Source of the DNA: CAG-791 sp000431495
GTDB lineage: Bacteria > Bacillota > Clostridia > Lachnospirales > Lachnospiraceae
Reading direction: 5' to 3' (one strand)
Length of the DNA: 64,000 bases
Assembly (NCBI GenBank): GCA_052117605.1
Contig: JBQKIT010000003.1
The notes under the pieces were generated by a model. That model did not search any database and was not told the DNA's origin. It saw only the letters and a list, made by a program, of their open reading frames with translations. Within the stretch, counting starts at the first letter, position 1. Each line of letters starts with the position of its first letter. The translations under genes and the position numbers were made by a program. This document shows positions 59,379-64,000 of this stretch, piece after piece.

Positions 59379-59387
59379 TGTTACAAT
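59379..59387 (+). promoter_or_regulatory. Extended -10 promoter for der
   Basis: TGTTACAAT (59379-59387) gives the TG motif one base before TACAAT. A weak -35-like TTCTGT lies at 59359-59364. It is 70 bases before the der start. Confidence 0.55.
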
Positions 59388-59456
59388 ATTTTCTATGTGT
59401 GCAGGGAGAGTCTGCCTTCAGGCGGATTTTCAGATTTACAGGAGTTCAGAGCATTT

Positions 59457-60800
59457 ATGTCAAAAAGAAAAAACAAACCGATTGTTGCCATTGTCGGCCG
59501 TCCCAACGTTGGAAAGTCCACACTGTTCAACGCGATTGCGGGAGAGAGAATCTCGATCGTAGAAGATACCCCGGGAGTCACCAGGGACCGGATCTATGCG
59601 GATGCCAGCTGGCTGAATTATAATTTTACCCTGATTGATACCGGCGGAATTGAGCCGGATTCCAATGATATCATTCTGTCGCAGATGCGAGAGCAGGCAC
59701 AGATTGCCATTGATATGGCGGATGTCATTCTGTTTCTGGTGGACATTCAGTCCGGCGTGCAGGATGCGGATTCCAAGGTCGCGGATATGCTGCGCCGCTC
59801 TCACAAGCCGGTTGTCCTTACGGTCAACAAGGTGGACAAGCCGGTGCAGATGCAGCCGTATGTCTATGAATTTTACAACCTGGGAATCGGAGATCCGGTC
59901 CCCGTTTCTGCCGCCGGAAAGACCGGAATCGGCGATCTTCTGGATGAGGTTGTCCGTCATTTTCCGGAAGGCTCCGATGATATTGAAGAGGATGACACCG
60001 TTCGCGTTGCCATTATCGGCAAGCCCAACGTCGGAAAGTCCTCTATCGTCAATCGCCTGATCGGCGAGAATCGCGTGATTGTTTCGGATATTGCGGGCAC
60101 AACGCGGGATGCCATTGATACAAAGGTCCGCCACAACGGAAAGGATTATATTTTCGTGGATACGGCGGGACTTCGCAGGAAGAATAAGATTTCCGAGGAG
60201 CTGGAGCACTACATGGTGCTTCGTGCTGTCGCGGCCGTAGAGCGTTCCGATATTGCGCTTCTTGTCATTTCGGCAGAGGACGGAGTGACCGAACAGGATG
60301 CGAAGATTGCAGGAATTGCTCATGACCGGGGCAAGGCTGTTATTATTGCGGTCAATAAGTGGGATGCCATCAGCAAGGACAACTCCACGATGAAGAACTT
60401 CACGGCGAAGATTCATCAGACGCTGTCCTTTATTCCGTACGCAGAGATCATCTATATTTCTGCGAAGACGGGACAGCGCATGAAGGTTATTTACGATGAA
60501 GTCGATATGGTTTCTAACAACCAGAACATGCGCATCCAGACCGGTGTCCTCAATGAAATTCTGACGGAAGCCGCTGTCATGCAGCAGCCGCCGTCTGACA
60601 AGGGCAAGATGCTGAAGATTTATTACGGAACGCAGGCCGGTGTGAAGCCGCCCACCTTTGTCCTGTTTGTAAATTATAAGTATCTGATGCATTTCTCGTA
60701 TCTGCGTTATCTGGAGAATCAGATCCGACAGACCTTCGGGTTCGTCGGAACACCGATTAAGTTCATCATCCGTGAGCGCAGCGAGGATGAGAAGAAGTAA
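59457..60800 (+). CDS. der: Ribosome biogenesis GTPase Der (EngA)
   Basis: Double GTPase needed for 50S assembly. The two P-loops are GRPNVGKS (14-21) and GKPNVGKS (near 190-197); each has its DTGG/DTAG and NKxD motifs (NKVDK, NKWD). The C-terminal KH-like domain follows (residues about 355-447). Length is 447 residues. The ATG at 59457 follows AGGAGTT and gives the normal N-terminus; the reading frame is open upstream to 59283. It starts the der-plsY-gpsA-tyrS string. Confidence 0.96.
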   Translation: MSKRKNKPIVAIVGRPNVGKSTLFNAIAGERISIVEDTPGVTRDRIYADASWLNYNFTLIDTGGIEPDSNDIILSQMREQAQIAIDMADVILFLVDIQSGVQDADSKVADMLRRSHKPVVLTVNKVDKPVQMQPYVYEFYNLGIGDPVPVSAAGKTGIGDLLDEVVRHFPEGSDDIEEDDTVRVAIIGKPNVGKSSIVNRLIGENRVIVSDIAGTTRDAIDTKVRHNGKDYIFVDTAGLRRKNKISEELEHYMVLRAVAAVERSDIALLVISAEDGVTEQDAKIAGIAHDRGKAVIIAVNKWDAISKDNSTMKNFTAKIHQTLSFIPYAEIIYISAKTGQRMKVIYDEVDMVSNNQNMRIQTGVLNEILTEAAVMQQPPSDKGKMLKIYYGTQAGVKPPTFVLFVNYKYLMHFSYLRYLENQIRQTFGFVGTPIKFIIRERSEDEKK

Positions 60801-60832
60801 ATCCTGAACAGAAAAGGAAGGAGCATTGACAG

Positions 60833-61528
60833 ATGAACATCGTACTGCGGCTGATCTGTCTGCTGATCGGGTATGGCTTTGGCTGCATTCAGTGGGCTTA
60901 TCTGATCGGCAAACACAAGGGAATCGATATCCGGAATTACGGAAGCGGCAATTCCGGAACCACCAATGCCATGCGCGTCATGGGAAAGAAGACGGGATAT
61001 CTCGTGTTTTTTCTTGATTTCGGTAAGGGACTGATCTGTCTTCTTCTGGTCGGCGCATTGTTCGGAGGAGAGCATCCCGAGCTTGTTTACCTGCTGAAGA
61101 TGTGGGCGTTTGCAGGTGTCGTTCTCGGTCACGATTATCCGTTCTATATGAAGTTCCGGGGCGGAAAGGGAGTTGCCGTTATAGCGGGCTTTGTGCTCAG
61201 CTATCACATCAGCCTTTTTATCCCTGCGGTTCTTGCTTTTTTTGTCCCGTTTCTTCTGACGCATTATGTGTCGCTTGGCTCCCTGTGCGTCTACGGTCTT
61301 ACATTCCTTGCTGTTGTGATTGAGGGAGCAATGGGCATGTATCACACAGGCGTTCCGGCCTTGATTGAGATGGATGTAATCATGGGAATTCTCACGGCGA
61401 TGGCCTTCTGGCGTCACCGCTCGAACATCGGAAGGCTGAAGTCCGGAACAGAAAGAAAGCTCTATCTGACGCATTCGGACAAGGACAGCAAGAGCAGCAC
61501 AGAAGCAGGGAAATCTGCAGAGAAATAA
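60833..61528 (+). CDS. plsY: Glycerol-3-phosphate acyltransferase PlsY
   Basis: Membrane enzyme that acylates glycerol-3-phosphate from acyl-phosphate in the first step of phospholipid synthesis. The motifs SGNSGTTNAMRVMG and GHDYPFYMKFRGGKGVA are present, with about five helices. The C-terminal 20 residues are polar. It is 32 bases after der and 17 before gpsA, as in many Clostridia, where plsY and gpsA both serve lipid synthesis. Confidence 0.94.
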   Translation: MNIVLRLICLLIGYGFGCIQWAYLIGKHKGIDIRNYGSGNSGTTNAMRVMGKKTGYLVFFLDFGKGLICLLLVGALFGGEHPELVYLLKMWAFAGVVLGHDYPFYMKFRGGKGVAVIAGFVLSYHISLFIPAVLAFFVPFLLTHYVSLGSLCVYGLTFLAVVIEGAMGMYHTGVPALIEMDVIMGILTAMAFWRHRSNIGRLKSGTERKLYLTHSDKDSKSSTEAGKSAEK

Positions 61529-61545
61529 GAGAGGACAGAATTACT

Positions 61546-62556
61546 ATGGCAGAAATCGGAATGCTGGGAGCCGGAAGCTGGGGAACCGCACTGACTTTTG
61601 AGCTTTCAAACCGCGGACATCATGTGATGGTCTGGTCGATTGCACAGGATGAAGTGGATATGCTGAATTCGGAGCATGAGCAGAAGGTGAAGCTTCCCGG
61701 AGTGAAGCTTCCTGCAGAGGTGCAGGCAACGACGGATCTTCAGAGGGTTATTGAGGGAAAGAATCTGCTGGTTCTGGCCGTTCCGTCGCCGTTTACAAGA
61801 AGCACGGCGCGCAGCATGAAGCCCTTTGTCCGTGAAAATCAGCTCATTGTTTCAGTAGCCAAGGGAATTGAGGCAGATTCTCTTCTGACATTAACACAGA
61901 TCATCGAGGAAGAAATTCCGCAGTGCCGCACAGCGGTTCTCTGCGGTCCTACGCATGCAGAAGAGGTCGGAAAAGGAATGCCGACTGCCATTGTTGCAGG
62001 CTCCCGCAGCCGGGAGGATGCTGTGTATGTACAGGATATCTTCATGAGTGAGGTATTCCGCGTCTATACGAGTCCGGATGTTCTCGGAATGCAGGTTGGT
62101 GCCGCCCTGAAGAATGTGGTTGCACTGGCGGCCGGCATCGCGGACGGTCTTGGATACGGAGACAATACAAAGGCAGCTCTTATTACAAGAGGCATTACTG
62201 AGATCGCAAGGCTTGGCATTGCCATGGGCGGAAAGGTGGAGACCTTTACGGGACTTACCGGGATCGGGGATCTGATCGTCACCTGTGCATCCATGCATTC
62301 CAGAAATCGCAGAGCCGGAATTCTGATTGGTCAGGGAGAAACTCCGGAAGAAGCGATGAAAGAGGTTCAGCAGGTGGTGGAAGGCGTGTTCAGTGCGAAG
62401 GCGGCACATCAGCTGTCCGTCAAGTATGGCATTGAGACACCGATCATTGATCAGGTCTGCATGGTGCTCGACGAAGGAAAAAGCCCGGCAGATGCCGTTC
62501 GCGATCTGATGCTTCGTGACAAGAAAATAGAGTCGAATGCACTCGACTGGGAATAA
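61546..62556 (+). CDS. gpsA: Glycerol-3-phosphate dehydrogenase [NAD(P)+]
   Basis: Makes sn-glycerol-3-phosphate from dihydroxyacetone phosphate, the substrate of the PlsY upstream. Rossmann GAGSWGTAL at residues 6-14, the Lys in LKNVVALAAG, and the DNTKAALITRG and TGIGDLIVTC motifs are visible. Length is 336 residues. The ATG follows GAGAGGACAGAATTAC. Confidence 0.95.
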   Translation: MAEIGMLGAGSWGTALTFELSNRGHHVMVWSIAQDEVDMLNSEHEQKVKLPGVKLPAEVQATTDLQRVIEGKNLLVLAVPSPFTRSTARSMKPFVRENQLIVSVAKGIEADSLLTLTQIIEEEIPQCRTAVLCGPTHAEEVGKGMPTAIVAGSRSREDAVYVQDIFMSEVFRVYTSPDVLGMQVGAALKNVVALAAGIADGLGYGDNTKAALITRGITEIARLGIAMGGKVETFTGLTGIGDLIVTCASMHSRNRRAGILIGQGETPEEAMKEVQQVVEGVFSAKAAHQLSVKYGIETPIIDQVCMVLDEGKSPADAVRDLMLRDKKIESNALDWE

Positions 62557-62586
62557 GATTGTAAACAGAGATTTCAGGAGGAATCC

Positions 62587-63834
62587 ATGGAAAAAAATAT
62601 GACGTTATCACAGGAACTGAAGGCAAGAGGACTGCTCGCACAGCTGACCGATGAGAAGGAAATCTCGGAGCTGATCGATAATGGAAAGGCGACGTTTTAT
62701 ATTGGCTTTGACCCTACTGCGGACTCCCTTCATGTCGGACATTTTATGGCACTTCTGCTGATGAAGCGCATGCAGGAGAGAGGCAACAAGCCGATCGCTC
62801 TTGTAGGCGGCGGAACCGCGATGATCGGAGATCCTTCCGGACGAAGCGACATGCGTAAGATGATGACGATCGAGCAGATTGATCACAACTGTGACTGCTT
62901 TAAGAAGCAGATGAGCCGTTTTATCGATTTCGGACCCGGCCAGGCACAGATGGTCAACAACGCAGACTGGCTGCGTGATCTCAATTTCCTTGAGTTCATG
63001 CGCGACATCGGTTCGGAGTTTAACGTCAACGAAATGCTCCGTGCACGCTGCTACGTGAACCGCATGGAGAGCGGACTCTCTTTCCTTGAGTTTTCCTACA
63101 TGCTGATGCAGAGCTATGATTTCTACCGCCTGTACCAGGATTACGGCTGCCAGATGCAGTTCGGCGGAGACGATCAGTGGTCGAACATGCTCGGCGGAGC
63201 CAATCTGATCCGCAAGAAGCTGCAGAAGGATGCCTATGCGATGACGATCACGCTTCTTCTGAAGCATGACGGAACCAAGATGGGAAAGACCTCCGGCGGT
63301 GCGGTATGGCTCAATCCGGATAAGACCTCCCCGTACGATTTCTACCAGTACTGGAGAAATGTGGATGACGCCGATGTTCTGAAGTTCCTTCGCATGATGA
63401 CCTTCCTCCCGCTTGAGCAGATTGATGAAATGGATAAGTGGGAGGGCTCTCAGCTGAATGAGGCGAAGAAAATCCTTGCGCATGAGCTGACCACGCTTGT
63501 TCACGGCGATGAAGAAGCAAAGAAGGCCGAGGCAGGAGCGCAGGCACTGTTCGGCGGCGCCGGCATTACGGCAGACAGCGAGAATCTCCCGGAAGCGGAG
63601 CTTCACGATGAGGACTTCATGGAGGATGGAACCATCGATATTCTCGGAATCCTCGTAAAGGGTGGCTTTGAGAAATCGAGAAACAATGCACGTACCTCCG
63701 TTCAGCAGGGCGGCGTTACCGTCAATGATGAAAAGGTGACAGATCTGAAGCAGAAGTATACGAAGGAAGAGCTGAAGGACGGCATTCTTGTCCGGAGAGG
63801 AAAGAAAACCTTCAAGAAGGTGCTTTACAGATAA
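62587..63834 (+). CDS. tyrS: Tyrosyl-tRNA synthetase
   Basis: Class I synthetase of the TyrS type. The HIGH-like motif is HVGH (49-52), the KMSKS-like motif KMGKT lies near 231-235, and the C-terminal S4-like domain ends with TVNDEKVTDLKQKYTKEEL. The length of 415 residues is standard. It starts 30 bases after gpsA behind AGGAGG, and no T-box lies upstream. It is the last gene of the run; a terminator follows at 63852. Confidence 0.95.
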   Translation: MEKNMTLSQELKARGLLAQLTDEKEISELIDNGKATFYIGFDPTADSLHVGHFMALLLMKRMQERGNKPIALVGGGTAMIGDPSGRSDMRKMMTIEQIDHNCDCFKKQMSRFIDFGPGQAQMVNNADWLRDLNFLEFMRDIGSEFNVNEMLRARCYVNRMESGLSFLEFSYMLMQSYDFYRLYQDYGCQMQFGGDDQWSNMLGGANLIRKKLQKDAYAMTITLLLKHDGTKMGKTSGGAVWLNPDKTSPYDFYQYWRNVDDADVLKFLRMMTFLPLEQIDEMDKWEGSQLNEAKKILAHELTTLVHGDEEAKKAEAGAQALFGGAGITADSENLPEAELHDEDFMEDGTIDILGILVKGGFEKSRNNARTSVQQGGVTVNDEKVTDLKQKYTKEELKDGILVRRGKKTFKKVLYR

Positions 63835-63851
63835 CAGAGGATAAGAAATGA

Positions 63852-63893
63852 AAAGCGGACTGCAGGAGAGAAGCTCCTGCGGCCCGCTTTTTT
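63852..63893 (+). terminator. Terminator after tyrS
   Basis: AAAGCGG and CCGCTTT form the base, and CTGCAGGAG with CTCCTGCGG the upper stem, with a short loop and a T-run. The putative group II intron begins immediately beyond it. Confidence 0.9.
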
Positions 63894-63896
63894 CTA

Positions 63897-64000
63897 GTTT
63901 GCGCGCCATGGGCGCGCTCTAACGGGTGTAAGTCCCGAGTACGCGTAGGCAACGACGAAGTACATAGCTGAACAGCAAGGGTGTCCATCGTGAGGTGGAA
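63897..64000 (+). mobile_element. 5' end of a group II intron (cut by window edge)
   Basis: After the tyrS terminator the sequence reads GTTTGCGCGCCATGGGCGCG, a perfect GCGCGCC/GGCGCGC hairpin, then ACGGGTGTAAGTCCCGA and the purine-rich run found at the start of bacterial group II intron domain I. Location directly past a rho-independent terminator is typical of class C introns. The reverse transcriptase/maturase gene would lie beyond the window. Confidence 0.7.

Overview
The window looks like a chromosomal segment of an anaerobic, low-oxygen-lifestyle Clostridia member, most likely Lachnospiraceae (Bacillota). This rests on the energy-converting Ech hydrogenase, the clostridial gene order priA-def-fmt-yugP-rsmB-rlmN-prpC-prkC-rsgA, the dcw division cluster headed by mraZ, RsiV/VanW/SseB-type proteins and the riboswitch types. 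Genes are mostly on the + strand and tightly packed, with many ATGA-type stop/start overlaps. Exact genus cannot be read from the sequence alone.

Layout. 1-1139: tail of a membrane protein cut by the window edge. 1347-11704: one long operon for a six-subunit Ech-type [NiFe] hydrogenase (echABCDEF) followed by its maturation genes hypF, hypC, hypD, hypE; hypA, hypB and a maturation protease are not here, and the large subunit already ends at the mature C-terminus. 11780-15013: hisS and aspS. 15059-16619: a manganese-type (yybP-ykoY) riboswitch with terminator in front of an oadB-like Na+ pump subunit and a 39-residue gamma-like subunit, with no carboxyltransferase or biotin carrier. 16649-18582 (minus): Sfp-type phosphopantetheinyl transferase and a CorC/HlyC-type CBS membrane protein. 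18794-24114: secDF, recJ, nagB. 24161-38157: murE, priA, def, fmt, metallopeptidase, rsmB, rlmN, PP2C phosphatase, PASTA kinase, rsgA, ychF. 38199-39955: mscS-type channel and lgt. 40147-49750: division cluster mraZ-rsmH-ftsL-ftsI-mraY-ftsW-ftsQ-ftsZ plus a 70-residue protein; murD, murF and murG are absent from it and murE lies about 15 kb away.

49711-51421 is the most unusual stretch: a DUF4143-type AAA ATPase gene with its own terminator and promoter lies between 12-bp perfect inverted repeats, and that unit is bracketed by a 56-bp perfect direct repeat. The left repeat is the 3' end of the 70-residue gene and the right repeat carries the promoter of the next gene, folT, which has a tetrahydrofolate riboswitch and a Shine-Dalgarno-sequestering hairpin. 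No transposase or integrase is visible, so this resembles a cargo-only mobile cassette of unclear mechanism.

52274-54172 is an accessory patch: tRNA-Ala(CGC), a 52-bp tandem repeat, an AraC-family remnant, a perfect palindromic operator over a promoter, and an RsiV-like lipoprotein. 54257-63834 is housekeeping again: MATE exporter, SseB-like protein, VanW protein, tmcAL (minus), der, plsY, gpsA, tyrS. The window ends in the 5' end of what looks like a group II intron, inserted just past the tyrS terminator.

Functionally, the window joins ferredoxin-linked H2 metabolism and ion-gradient energetics with envelope growth (mur/mra/fts, lgt, plsY), ribosome and tRNA maturation (rsmB, rlmN, rsgA, der, tmcAL, def, fmt, three aminoacyl-tRNA synthetases) and PASTA-kinase signalling. 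All functional statements are from reading sequence and family knowledge; no search was run.
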